A stretch of 61,174 nucleotides of DNA from Rhodobacteraceae bacterium EhC02 (GCA_001650895.1 LXYH01000060.1:1-61174); one strand, 5' to 3'; shown: positions 35,429 through 43,522, counted from the first letter of the stretch. A program made the numbers and translations. Notes: generated from the letters alone by a model not told the origin.

Positions 35429-35450
35429 GGGCCGTCTTAACAGACGGCCC
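35429..35450 (+). terminator. Perfect hairpin after the recombinase gene
   Basis: GGGCCGTCT (35429-35437) and AGACGGCCC (35442-35450) pair perfectly around loop TAAC, eight bases after the recombinase stop codon. No T tract follows, so it may be a terminator lacking its U run, an mRNA end protector, or part of an element end. Confidence 0.5.
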
Positions 35451-35534
35451 AGAGCGGACCTGCGGGTGGTTTGCATCGAACGGCGGGTTAGAGCCCAATT
35501 TCGCCCGATGCCGCACCTTTCATGCATGTCCGCT

Positions 35535-35795
35535 TTATGACGCGGGCCCGCTTGCCATGCCCACAATCATCGCACCCAGCGCGACCAGATGCACCAGCAT
35601 CAACGCCTTGTCATTCCACAGCACGCCTACAGCAAACCACCCCAATACGCCGATCAGGAACAGATAGAGGTTCCATGGCGTCCATCCGAACCCGGTCGCG
35701 GTGTAGCCCATGATCTGGATGATCGAGGCACCCCATTTGACCACGAAAACCGCGCGGTCAAAGCGGGGGCGGGCGATGATCGCATTAAACGGCAC
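35535..35795 (-). CDS. Small predicted membrane protein (DUF6552-like)
   Basis: An 86-residue protein with two or three hydrophobic segments (ASIIQIMGYTATGFGWTPWN, then LYLFLIGVLGWFAVGVLW and LMLVHLVALGAMIVGMAS). The length and the W-N-x-Y-x-F-L pattern resemble a small Rhodobacteraceae membrane family of unknown function; that recall is unverified. It starts with GTG at 35795 inside the last codons of the SDR gene (11-base overlap), so it is probably translated from the same message. No enzymatic motif is visible. Confidence 0.7.
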   Translation of the reverse strand: MPFNAIIARPRFDRAVFVVKWGASIIQIMGYTATGFGWTPWNLYLFLIGVLGWFAVGVLWNDKALMLVHLVALGAMIVGMASGPAS

Positions 35796-36489
35796 GGGTC
35801 AAACCGCCGTCGATCCGCAGGTTCTGGCCGGTCATGTAGCCGCCACCATCCGAGGCCAGAAGCGAAATCACCGAGGACACTTCCTCCGCCCGTCCATAGC
35901 GCCCCAATGGGATGCGGGCCTTTCGGTCTTCGGTTTCTGGAAGACTGTCGATGAAACCCGGCAGGACATTGTTCATGCGAACATTGTCGGCGGCGTATTT
36001 GTCGGAAAAAAGCTTGGTGAAAGCAGCAAGACCCGCCCGGAACACGCCCGATGTCGGAAAGAGTGGATCAGGCTCGAAGGCCGCAAAAGTCGAGATGTTG
36101 ATGATCGTGCCGCCGCCCTGCGCCTGCATGACAGGGGTGACCAGACGCGTCGGGCGAATGACGTTCATCAAATAGACCTCCATGCCCCGGTGCCAGTCGT
36201 CATCCGAAATCTCAAGCACCGGCCCTTTCGGGCCATGACCTGCCGAATTGATCAGCGCATCCACGCGGCCCCAACGGTCCATGGCACCTTGCACCAATGC
36301 AGACAGGTCATCCGGGTTGGTGTTGGATCCCGTGACACCAAAGCCCCCCAGTTCAACCCCAAGCGCCTCGCCTTTCCCTGACGAAGAAAGGATTCCGACC
36401 CTGAATCCATCCGCGGCCAATCGGCGGGCGGCATCCGCGCCCATTCCACTGCCGCCTGCGGTGATAAGTGCCACTTTATCTACTGACAT
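35785..36489 (-). CDS. SDR-fold protein with non-canonical active site
   Basis: A 234-residue SDR with a normal nucleotide-binding start (ALITAGGSGMGADAARRLAA), NSAGHG and a C-terminal GQNLRIDGGLTRAV. In the active-site region the serine of NISTF (about S133) is present. The usual Tyr-x3-Lys is replaced by Ser147-x3-Arg151 (TSGVFRAG). It may therefore act differently from classical dehydrogenases. The start at 36489 has GGAGAAAGAA correctly spaced; an ATG four codons earlier lies in that ribosome-binding site. It is divergent from a LysR gene that probably regulates it and overlaps a small membrane protein gene. Confidence 0.85.
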   Translation of the reverse strand: MSVDKVALITAGGSGMGADAARRLAADGFRVGILSSSGKGEALGVELGGFGVTGSNTNPDDLSALVQGAMDRWGRVDALINSAGHGPKGPVLEISDDDWHRGMEVYLMNVIRPTRLVTPVMQAQGGGTIINISTFAAFEPDPLFPTSGVFRAGLAAFTKLFSDKYAADNVRMNNVLPGFIDSLPETEDRKARIPLGRYGRAEEVSSVISLLASDGGGYMTGQNLRIDGGLTRAV

Positions 36490-36519
36490 TTCTTTCTCCA
36501 TCTCTACTTTGGCATATCA

Positions 36520-36538
36520 ATAGTCCACTCTGAACTAT
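36520..36538. promoter_or_regulatory. Dyad in the SDR/LysR divergent promoter
   Basis: ATAGT (36520-36524) and ACTAT (36534-36538) form an inverted repeat with a 9-base spacer, in the 98-base gap between the SDR gene and the LysR gene. Position and AT-rich ends suit a LysR-type binding site. The assignment is inference. Confidence 0.4.
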
Positions 36539-36587
36539 ATCTCGCCTGAGAACTGATGCGTCATGTCTGTAGAAAAGCTATCGTCAA

Positions 36588-37460
36588 ATGCCCCAACTTC
36601 CACCTCTCAACGGGTTACGCGCCTTCGACGTGGCTGGCAGGTATCTGAATTTCCGTGCTGCTGCGGACGAACTGGGCGTCACGCAAGGTGCCGTCGCCCA
36701 GCAAGTGCGCCAGCTTGAGGCGCATCTTGGCGTGACCCTGTTCGAAAGACTGCCCAAGGGGCTGGCCTTCACCTCGGCGGGGCGGAGTTATCACGCCAAT
36801 GTCGGGGCCGCGTTCGACGCACTGCGCAATGCGACCGATCAACTGAAACCGGAACCCGGCAAAGTCCTTGTCAGCGTCACGCCGACATTCGCCGCAAAAT
36901 GGTTGATCCCCAACTTGCCTGACTTCTCGGCGAGGCACCCAGAGATCGACCTGCGCATTCTGGCAACCGAAAAGGTTTCAAGTTTTCACGGCGACGGAAT
37001 TGATCTTGCCGTGAGGCAGGGAAAGCCACCCTTCGGTGCCTCGCTCGATGCGCACCTTCTGTTTCGTCAGGAGGTGATCGCTGTGGCAGCACCCGGCCTC
37101 ATGGGCGGGCACAGTCAGCCCGTTGGCCCGCAGGCCATATCGGCCATGCCCAAACTGTACGACTCGCATGATCTCTGGCCCAGATTTCTGAGACTGCTGA
37201 ACATCGAGGACAAGGGCGGTCATGGACTGCGCCTGAGCCAAACCTCGCTGGCCGTGGATGCTGCGCTTTTTGGTCAGGGCGTGGCACTGGTAAGCCGCTT
37301 TCTTGTAAGCGAGGAAATTGCGGCCGGGCGATTGATCCAGATTACGCCGAAAACCCTGTCCGGCGAACAGGATTTCTACCTGCTCGCCGCGCGAAAATCG
37401 AGGCGGAACAGCGCGGTTGACACCGTGGTGACGTGGTTTCTGTCACGCGCAGAAAAATAA
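36588..37460 (+). CDS. LysR family transcriptional regulator (GcvA-like)
   Basis: A 290-residue LysR protein. The N-terminal HTH reads LNFRAAADELGVTQGAVAQQ followed by VRQLEAHLGVTLFERLPKGL. The effector domain begins with VLVSVTPTFAAKWLIPNLPD, typical of the GcvA subgroup. It is transcribed divergently from the SDR gene with 98 bases between them, the normal arrangement for a LysR protein and its target. Its stop faces livF convergently over about 160 bases with no gene. Confidence 0.92.
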   Translation: MPQLPPLNGLRAFDVAGRYLNFRAAADELGVTQGAVAQQVRQLEAHLGVTLFERLPKGLAFTSAGRSYHANVGAAFDALRNATDQLKPEPGKVLVSVTPTFAAKWLIPNLPDFSARHPEIDLRILATEKVSSFHGDGIDLAVRQGKPPFGASLDAHLLFRQEVIAVAAPGLMGGHSQPVGPQAISAMPKLYDSHDLWPRFLRLLNIEDKGGHGLRLSQTSLAVDAALFGQGVALVSRFLVSEEIAAGRLIQITPKTLSGEQDFYLLAARKSRRNSAVDTVVTWFLSRAEK

Positions 37461-37624
37461 CTCTCTCCTAAGTGTGCCAAGGGAAAACTGCCGATTGCGA
37501 CCATTTCAGCCGCCACAGCGAGGACCCGCTTCGTCCGCTACTCCGGCCTTGGCCCACAATGCCGCGAACGACCGCTTCCCGCCGCTTGTAACGGAAGATC
37601 GACCGACGTGGCCCCCGCCCCGGG

Positions 37625-38326
37625 TCAGACCGACAGATAGGCGTCGCGGATTTCGGGCTGGGCGTTCAGCTCGGCCAGGGTGCCGTGGAATTTCTGCGCC
37701 CCACCTTCGATGATCACGGCCACATCGGCCACGGCGCGGGCGAAATGCAGGTTCTGTTCCGACAGAAGCACGGTCAGCCCTTCGGATTTCAGCTGCAGGA
37801 TCACGCGGGCCATCTGCTCGACGATCACCGGGGCGATGCCTTCGCTGGGTTCGTCCAGCAACACGAAACTGGGGTTGCCCATCAGCGTGCGCGCGATGGT
37901 CAGCATCTGCTGCTCGCCGCCCGACATTTCCTTGCCCCGGTTGTTGCGCCGCTCGGCCAGGTTGGGGAACAGATCGAACAGCATGTCGCGGGTCCAGGTG
38001 ACCGTGCCCTCGCGCGAGGGCTGGCGGCCCACCTCGAGGTTTTCCAGAACGGTAAGGTCGGTGAAGATGCGCCGATCCTCGGGCACGTAGCCAAGGCCCA
38101 TCTTGGCCACGCGATGCGGGGCAAGGCCCACCAGATCGTGCCCCATGAAGCGGACCTGCCCGCTGCGCGGCACGACAAGCTGCATGATGGATTTCATCGT
38201 CGTGGACTTGCCCGCGCCGTTGCGCCCCAAAAGGGCCGCCACCTGCCCGCGCTGCACCGTGAAGCTGAGGTCGCTCAGCACATGGGCCTTGCCGTAGAAG
38301 CTGTTGACGGATGCGATCTCAAGCAT
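37625..38326 (-). CDS. Liv-type ABC transporter ATP-binding protein (LivF family)
   Basis: A 233-residue ATPase with Walker A GRNGAGKST, signature MSGGEQQMLTIARTL and Walker B FVLLDEPSEGIAP, all typical of LivF. The ATG at 38324-38326 (MLEIASVNSFYGKAHVLSD) starts at the family's usual N-terminus and overlaps the livG-type stop by eight bases. Upstream in-frame codons read through livG and were rejected. It is the last gene of a minus-strand operon whose first gene is a Rieske oxygenase. Confidence 0.94.
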   Translation of the reverse strand: MLEIASVNSFYGKAHVLSDLSFTVQRGQVAALLGRNGAGKSTTMKSIMQLVVPRSGQVRFMGHDLVGLAPHRVAKMGLGYVPEDRRIFTDLTVLENLEVGRQPSREGTVTWTRDMLFDLFPNLAERRNNRGKEMSGGEQQMLTIARTLMGNPSFVLLDEPSEGIAPVIVEQMARVILQLKSEGLTVLLSEQNLHFARAVADVAVIIEGGAQKFHGTLAELNAQPEIRDAYLSV

Positions 38327-39098
38327 GGTGGCCCTCCTCTGCGGCGTGGAACAGGGTGCCTCCGCCGAGGTAGACCTCCTGCACGCGCGGATCGTTGCGG
38401 ATATCCTCGACCGTGCCATCGGCGATCAGCTGTCCCCGGTTCAGCACCATGACCCGGTGCGCATGGGCAAAGACCACATCCATGTCGTGTTCGGTAAACA
38501 GCACGCTGACCCCCTGGTCGCGGACGATATCGGCGGTCAGCTTCATCAGCGCGATGCGTTCGCGCGGGGCCATGCCTGCGGTGGGTTCGTCCATCAGCAA
38601 GAGACTGGGTTCATGCGCCAGCGCGATCGCCAGTTCCAACCGCTTGAGATCGCCGTAAGCCAGAACCGCGCAATGGCGGTCGGCCTGATCGGCCATGCCC
38701 ACGAGATCCAGCAATTCCATGGCCCGATCCCGATAGAGCCTGTGCGCATGGGGCAGGATCGCAAAGACCCGGTGGTGATGCGAGATCAGCGCCATCTGCA
38801 CGTTTTCGGCCACGGTCATCGAGGCATAGGTGCCGGTGATCTGGAACGTCCGCCCCACCCCCATGCGCCAGATCTGGCGCGGCCCCAGCCCGGCCAGGTT
38901 CTGCCCGTTCAGCCAGACGGTGCCGGCGGTCGGCTTGAGCTGTCCCATCAGCATGTTGAAGCAGGTGCTTTTACCCGCGCCGTTCGGGCCGATCATGGCC
39001 AGCAACTCGCCCTTGTGCAGGGTAAAGGACACATCCGACACGGCCTTGATCGCGCCAAAGGATTTCGACAGGCCCCTGGTTTCCAGAACGATGCTCAT
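38319..39098 (-). CDS. Liv-type ABC transporter ATP-binding protein (LivG family)
   Basis: A 259-residue ATPase with Walker A GPNGAGKST, the atypical LivG signature LAYGDLKRLELAIAL and Walker B LLLMDEPTAGM. The C-terminal insertion region (about residues 85-130) is longer than in LivF, as expected. It overlaps the fused permease gene by four bases (ATGA) and the second ATPase by eight. Together with it, this protein drives uptake by the fused permease and the binding protein encoded upstream. Confidence 0.94.
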   Translation of the reverse strand: MSIVLETRGLSKSFGAIKAVSDVSFTLHKGELLAMIGPNGAGKSTCFNMLMGQLKPTAGTVWLNGQNLAGLGPRQIWRMGVGRTFQITGTYASMTVAENVQMALISHHHRVFAILPHAHRLYRDRAMELLDLVGMADQADRHCAVLAYGDLKRLELAIALAHEPSLLLMDEPTAGMAPRERIALMKLTADIVRDQGVSVLFTEHDMDVVFAHAHRVMVLNRGQLIADGTVEDIRNDPRVQEVYLGGGTLFHAAEEGHHA

Positions 39099-40957
39099 TT
39101 CCCATCCTCCGCGCCGCGCAGGATGCCCCAGCGCTCTGCCAGCTTGCGGGCGGTGCCCACCAGCCCGTCGGGGGCGACGATCACCACCACGATGATCAGC
39201 ACGCCCAGCGCCAGGCGCCAGTATTCAAAGCGCGTCAGGATGTCCTTGACCCCTTCAAGGGCCACACCGCCGACCACGCCGCCCGCCAGCGTCTTGACCC
39301 CGCCCAGAAAGACCACGATCAGCGCATCGAAGCTGCGCGCGATCTCAAGCTCGTTGGGGAAGACGCTGCCCTTGGAAAAGACGAAAAGCCCACCCGCGAC
39401 GCCTGCCATTGCACCGGCCAGGGCGAAGGCCGCCCATTGCACGCGCTTGGTATCGATGCCCGTCGCCTCGGCCTGACGGGCGCTGTCGCGCGCGGCGCGC
39501 AGCGCATAGCCAAAGGGCGCATGGGCCGCGTGGCGCAGGAACAGGATACCGCCCGTGCAGATCACGAGGCTGAGGTAGAAATAGACCGTGGTCCCCGAGG
39601 CCCAGGCCGAGGGCCAGATGTTCACCAGCCCGTCATCCCCGCGCGTCACCTCGCCCCATTGGAACACCAGCGACCACAGAAGTTGCGAAAAGGCCAGCGT
39701 CAGCATGGCGAAATAGACGCCCGTCAGGCGCAGGCAGACCCAACCGATGATGATCGCCGCCATGCCCGCGCCAAGGGGCGCCAGCAATAGCGCCAGCTCC
39801 ATCGGGGTGTCGGCATAGGTCACCAGCAGGGCCGCCACATAGGCACCGCCACCGAAAAAGGCCGCATGGCCGAAACTGACCAGACCGCCCAGACCAAGAA
39901 TGAAATGCAGGCTGGCGGCGAAGAGGCAGAAGATCAGGATGTCGGTGGCCAGCACCAGCGTGAAATTCGAGCCATAGACCGGCATCAGCGCCAGCAGCGC
40001 CAGCCCTGCCGCCACGATCATGCGCGCGCGGGGCCCTGCGGGTTTGATCGGGCGCTCCGGCTCGCCGACCTGGCCATGCTCGCCCGCCACTTCGGGGCGC
40101 CCGAACAGGCCGTAGGGGCGGATCATCAGCACCAGCACCATGATCACGAACATCAGCACCAGCGTGCTTTGCGGCATGTAGGTCACGCCGAAAACGCCAA
40201 GGACCGAGATCAGCACCGCCGCCAGATAGGCGCCGGGCAGCGATCCCATGCCCCCGATCACCACGACGACGAAGACCGCCGTCAGGATGTTGAAATCCAT
40301 CAGCAGATCGGCACCGCCCTTGGGCAGTTGCAGCGCCCCGCCCAGCCCCGCCAGCGCGCAGCCCAGAAAGAAGACGCCGGTGAACAGCCACGACTGGTTG
40401 ACGCCCAGCGCGCCCACCATCTCGCGGTCCTGAGTGGCGGCGCGCACCAGCACGCCGACCCGCGTGCGCGTGATCAGATACCACAGGCCCAGCGCCACGA
40501 AGGGGGTGATGACCAGCAGGGCAAGGTCGTATTTCGGCACAGGCTCGCCCATGATCCGCACCACGCCGGTCAGGCCGGGGGCGCGCGGGCCCAGCACATC
40601 CTCGGCGCCCCATGTCATCAGGGTCAGATCCTGGATCACAAGGATCACGCCGAAGGTGGCGACCAGCTGGAACAGTTCGGGTGCCCGGTAGACCGGGCGC
40701 AGGACGCAGATTTCCACGATGACGCCGATCAGCCCCACGATGACGCCCGCCAGCAGGATCGATGTCCAGAAGCCCACGGCCCCCGGCAGCACCTGCATCA
40801 GCGAATAGCCGACATAGGCCCCCAGCATGTAGAAGGATCCATGCGCGAAATTCACGATCCGGGTCACGCCGAAGATCAGCGACAGCCCCGAGGCGACCAT
40901 GAACAGCGCGCCGGCATTGGCAAGCCCCGTCAGAAGCTGTGCGATGAAGAAACCCAT
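39095..40957 (-). CDS. Fused Liv-type ABC permease (LivH-LivM fusion)
   Basis: A 620-residue membrane protein joining both permease subunits. Residues 1 to about 288 are LivH (SGLSLIFGVTRIVNFAHGSF), residues about 289-310 a hydrophilic linker (AGEHGQVGEPERPIKPAGPR), and residues about 311-620 LivM (LGLGGLVSFGHAAFFGGGAY, then RAARDSARQAEATGIDT). Fusions of this kind occur in some proteobacteria, whereas the other Liv operon in this window keeps the two genes separate. It is followed at four-base overlap by the LivG-type gene. Substrate is probably that of the co-transcribed Rieske oxygenase. Confidence 0.93.
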   Translation of the reverse strand: MGFFIAQLLTGLANAGALFMVASGLSLIFGVTRIVNFAHGSFYMLGAYVGYSLMQVLPGAVGFWTSILLAGVIVGLIGVIVEICVLRPVYRAPELFQLVATFGVILVIQDLTLMTWGAEDVLGPRAPGLTGVVRIMGEPVPKYDLALLVITPFVALGLWYLITRTRVGVLVRAATQDREMVGALGVNQSWLFTGVFFLGCALAGLGGALQLPKGGADLLMDFNILTAVFVVVVIGGMGSLPGAYLAAVLISVLGVFGVTYMPQSTLVLMFVIMVLVLMIRPYGLFGRPEVAGEHGQVGEPERPIKPAGPRARMIVAAGLALLALMPVYGSNFTLVLATDILIFCLFAASLHFILGLGGLVSFGHAAFFGGGAYVAALLVTYADTPMELALLLAPLGAGMAAIIIGWVCLRLTGVYFAMLTLAFSQLLWSLVFQWGEVTRGDDGLVNIWPSAWASGTTVYFYLSLVICTGGILFLRHAAHAPFGYALRAARDSARQAEATGIDTKRVQWAAFALAGAMAGVAGGLFVFSKGSVFPNELEIARSFDALIVVFLGGVKTLAGGVVGGVALEGVKDILTRFEYWRLALGVLIIVVVIVAPDGLVGTARKLAERWGILRGAEDGK

Positions 40958-41039
40958 GTGATTGGTCCCGGATATCCTGGAGAAAGCTCAGGCCGGTGCC
41001 GGGCACACCCGCAGGGTGCCGCACGACCGACCGAGGAGG

Positions 41040-41068
41040 CGCGGGCGACGATCAGGCCGCCGCCCGCG
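41040..41068 (-). other. Intercistronic hairpin between binding protein and fused permease genes
   Basis: CGCGGGCG (41040-41047) and CGCCCGCG (41061-41068) pair perfectly around a 13-base loop in the 127-base gap. A smaller stem, CACCC-GCA-GGGTG, lies at about 41006-41018. Neither has a U tract. Placement right after the binding-protein stop suggests mRNA 3' protection or attenuation. Confidence 0.45.
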
Positions 41069-41084
41069 ATCACGGCACGCCGGC

Positions 41085-42290
41085 TCAGTTGGCCGGGCGC
41101 AGTTTCATGACTTCTTCGTCGCTGGGCAGGTAATCGGCACCGTTCTTGTAGGTCCAGTCAACCATGACGCCCTTGCCGTCCTTCATGGCGATGGTGCCGA
41201 CAAAGGCCCCCATGGTCGCCTGATGGTCGATCGCGCGATAGGTGATAGGGCCCACGGGCGTGTCCAGTTCCAGCCCCTTGAAGGCCATCTTCAGCGCCTC
41301 GGTCTCGGTGCTGCCTGCCTTTTCCAGCGCCGCAGCGATGGATTGCACGGTCATGTAACCCACCAGCGAACCGATGCGGGGATAGTCGTTGTAGCGTGAC
41401 TGGTAGGCATCGACGAAAGCCTTGTTGGACGCATCCGTCACATCATACCAGGGATAGCCGGTCACGACCCAGCCCACCGGTGCCTCGTCGGCCAGCGGAT
41501 CGAGGTATTCGGGTTCGCCCGTCAGCATCCCGTAGACCGTGCGCCCGTCGAACAGGCCCCGCGTCGTGCCTTCGCGGACGAATTTCGCAAGGTCGGTACC
41601 GAAGGTCACGTTGAAGACGGCATCGGGCTTGGCGCGTTCCAGCGCCTGAACCTCGGCGCCCGCATCGATCTTGAACAGGGCGGGCCACTGCTCGGTCACG
41701 AATTCCACATCGGGCTTCAACTGGGCCAGCACGGTCTTGAAGGCTGCGACCGCTTCCTTGCCATAGGCATAGTTGGGCGCGATGGTCGCATAGCGGACCG
41801 CATCCGACTTGGCGGCCTCTTCGGCCAGCATCGCGGCCTGCATGTAGGTCGATGTGCGCAGGCGGAAGGTATAATCGTTGCCGCTGGCCCAGACGATGGA
41901 ATCCGCAAGCGGCTCGGACGCGAGATAGAGGTATTTCTTTTCCGCCGCCAGCGACGAGATCGCAAGACCCACGTTGCTGAGGATGGTGCCCGTCAGCATG
42001 ACCGCGCCATCGCGCGTCATCAGTTCCTCGGCGATCTTGATCGCCTCGCCCGGATCACCCTGATCGTCGCGGAAGATGAATTCCAGCGGCTTGCCCAGCA
42101 CGCCGCCTGCGGCGTTCACCTCTTCCAGCGCCAGCTCGATCCCCATCTTGTAGGGTTCGGCAAAGGCGGCCATCCGCTTGTAATGGTTGATCTCTCCGAT
42201 CTTGATCGTGTCCTGTGCGAGGGCGGGAAGACCCGCCACGGCAAGTGCTGCCGCACCCACCAGTCCTTTCAGAAACGTCTTGCGATGCAT
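41085..42290 (-). CDS. Liv-type ABC transporter substrate-binding protein
   Basis: A 401-residue periplasmic binding protein. The signal peptide MHRKTFLKGLVGAAALAVAG ends near ALA before QDTIKIGEINHYKRM. The mature protein shows LivK-type sequence such as GIELALEEVNAAGGVLGKPL and FRDDQGDPGEAIKIAEELMT. It lies 26 bases downstream of the Rieske oxygenase gene and upstream of the fused permease, so oxygenase and importer share one transcript. The ligand is therefore probably the aromatic acid attacked by the oxygenase or a relative; this is inference. Confidence 0.92.
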   Translation of the reverse strand: MHRKTFLKGLVGAAALAVAGLPALAQDTIKIGEINHYKRMAAFAEPYKMGIELALEEVNAAGGVLGKPLEFIFRDDQGDPGEAIKIAEELMTRDGAVMLTGTILSNVGLAISSLAAEKKYLYLASEPLADSIVWASGNDYTFRLRTSTYMQAAMLAEEAAKSDAVRYATIAPNYAYGKEAVAAFKTVLAQLKPDVEFVTEQWPALFKIDAGAEVQALERAKPDAVFNVTFGTDLAKFVREGTTRGLFDGRTVYGMLTGEPEYLDPLADEAPVGWVVTGYPWYDVTDASNKAFVDAYQSRYNDYPRIGSLVGYMTVQSIAAALEKAGSTETEALKMAFKGLELDTPVGPITYRAIDHQATMGAFVGTIAMKDGKGVMVDWTYKNGADYLPSDEEVMKLRPAN

Positions 42291-42316
42291 TGGGGTATCC
42301 TCTCTGTTGGGTGTCC

Positions 42317-43384
42317 TCAGTCGTGCTGGACGAAGGTTGGTCTTACAGGTTCTCCAAGGTCTTCAGTCGCCTCGGTTTCAATCAGGTCGCGTATCCGTTT
42401 CCGGTATACGTTCGGGCCTTTGTCGATGGCAATGCGGATGGGCTTGCGCTTTTGCGGGCGTTGTTCCTCGACATGGATCGCCTCGAGGATCTCCTTGTCC
42501 TCGGCAAAGGCGATGCGGAACATCGCGTCCATCTGCGCCGAGGCCGCATCATCGCCCACCGCCGCGTTGCGGATATGCATCCAGTGGTCGATCGTGTAAT
42601 CCTCGGTCACGGGGGTCACGAAATGCAGCGCGAAGATGCGCACGCCCTTCTGGCGGTCTTCCTCGGGCAGGTTCAGACTGGCATCGGCGCTGCCGAAATC
42701 GATCACCGCCGTGCTGGGCAGATGCAGATGGTAGTAATGCCAGCGATCGACATTGCCGGAAAACCCGCCGAACTTCTGAAAGAACCCCACCGGCGGCGCG
42801 TCGCGGATCCAGCGCCAGGCCGTGATCGCCTTGCCGCGCGTGCTGACATGGACGGGGACGTTTTCGGACGCCGAACTGCCCAGCGTCGTGGGATGCACGA
42901 AGCTGACATGCGCGGGATCGACAAGGTTTTCGGCCACGTTGAGGTAATTGGCCTTCAGGTGCAGCGCGTCGCCATGGTGCACATGCCAGGCCGGATCGCT
43001 GAATTCGGGCATGTCGAAGATGGTCGCAGGATCGGCGCGGTCGGGATCGCCCATCCAGACCCAGACGATGCCGTGGCGTTCCTCGACCGGGAAGGCATCG
43101 ACATAGGCGCTGGCGGGCAGATTGTCCTGCCCCGGCACACGCACGCAGGCACCGGTGCGATCGAAGGTCATGCCATGATAGCCACACTGGATCGTATCGC
43201 CGATCCGCTTGCCCTTCGACAGCGGCAACTGGCGGTGCGGGCAGCGATCCTCGAGCGCGACCAGCGCGCCATCGCTGGCGCGGAACATCACCATGGTTTC
43301 GTTGACGATCGTCAGCGCGCGCATCTCTGCGCCGAAATCATGCGACCATCCGGCCACATACCAGGCGTTTCTGACGAAAGGCAT
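42317..43384 (-). CDS. Rieske non-heme iron oxygenase, VanA-type single-component oxygenase subunit
   Basis: A 355-residue oxygenase. The Rieske cluster ligands are C48/H50 (CPHR) and C67/H70 (CGYHG). The mononuclear iron site is D156-x2-H159-x4-H164 in NLVDPAHVSFVHP. The sequence resembles vanillate O-demethylase and related ring-modifying monooxygenases. No VanB-like reductase is adjacent, so electrons may come from the GbcB-like reductase at 57159 or another reductase. It is the first gene of the operon with the Liv importer and lies behind a dyad at 43505-43522 whose minus strand contains a perfect TTGACA. Reaction and substrate are unknown; demethylation or ring hydroxylation is likely. 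Confidence 0.9.
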   Translation of the reverse strand: MPFVRNAWYVAGWSHDFGAEMRALTIVNETMVMFRASDGALVALEDRCPHRQLPLSKGKRIGDTIQCGYHGMTFDRTGACVRVPGQDNLPASAYVDAFPVEERHGIVWVWMGDPDRADPATIFDMPEFSDPAWHVHHGDALHLKANYLNVAENLVDPAHVSFVHPTTLGSSASENVPVHVSTRGKAITAWRWIRDAPPVGFFQKFGGFSGNVDRWHYYHLHLPSTAVIDFGSADASLNLPEEDRQKGVRIFALHFVTPVTEDYTIDHWMHIRNAAVGDDAASAQMDAMFRIAFAEDKEILEAIHVEEQRPQKRKPIRIAIDKGPNVYRKRIRDLIETEATEDLGEPVRPTFVQHD

Positions 43385-43504
43385 CGTCTTTCCCTCCTGT
43401 TGCGCCGCCCGCTGAACGGACGATCCATCCGGCCCACACGGCCCGCCCGACGGATCATCCCATCGCGGCGCGGCTTGACCTTTGTTCCATTCCGCACCAA
43501 AAAC

Positions 43505-43522
43505 TTGTTAGCTGTCAAACAA
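43505..43522. promoter_or_regulatory. MarR-type operator candidate 1 (Rieske operon / marR)
   Basis: TTGTTAG-CTGT-CAAACAA, an 18-base dyad in the 253-base gap between the divergent Rieske and marR genes. On the minus strand it contains the perfect -35 hexamer TTGACA directed at the Rieske operon, so binding would block that promoter. The same half-sites recur at 51314, 52213 and 52293. Confidence 0.7.

Larger units (their letters stand above)
24600..35450. mobile_element. Putative acquired genomic islet
   Basis: Between about 24.6 and 35.45 kb the sequence is visibly richer in A/T and codon choice is less G/C-biased than on either side. The segment contains a self-contained catabolic/transport unit (HTH regulator, hydrolase, dipeptide ABC importer, amidohydrolase) and ends with a tyrosine recombinase gene. 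No tRNA or clear flanking direct repeats were found, so the edges are approximate and the call is tentative. Confidence 0.4.

Noticed and set aside
37461-37624. Possible short gene between the LysR and LivF genes
   Set aside because: Only a short Pro/Arg-rich frame. The segment resembles GC-rich repeat-like DNA (ACCGCTTCCCGCC) rather than coding sequence.
41396-42825. Short plus-strand frames within the binding-protein and Rieske genes
   Set aside because: They lie opposite conserved genes and read as Arg/Pro-rich shadows.
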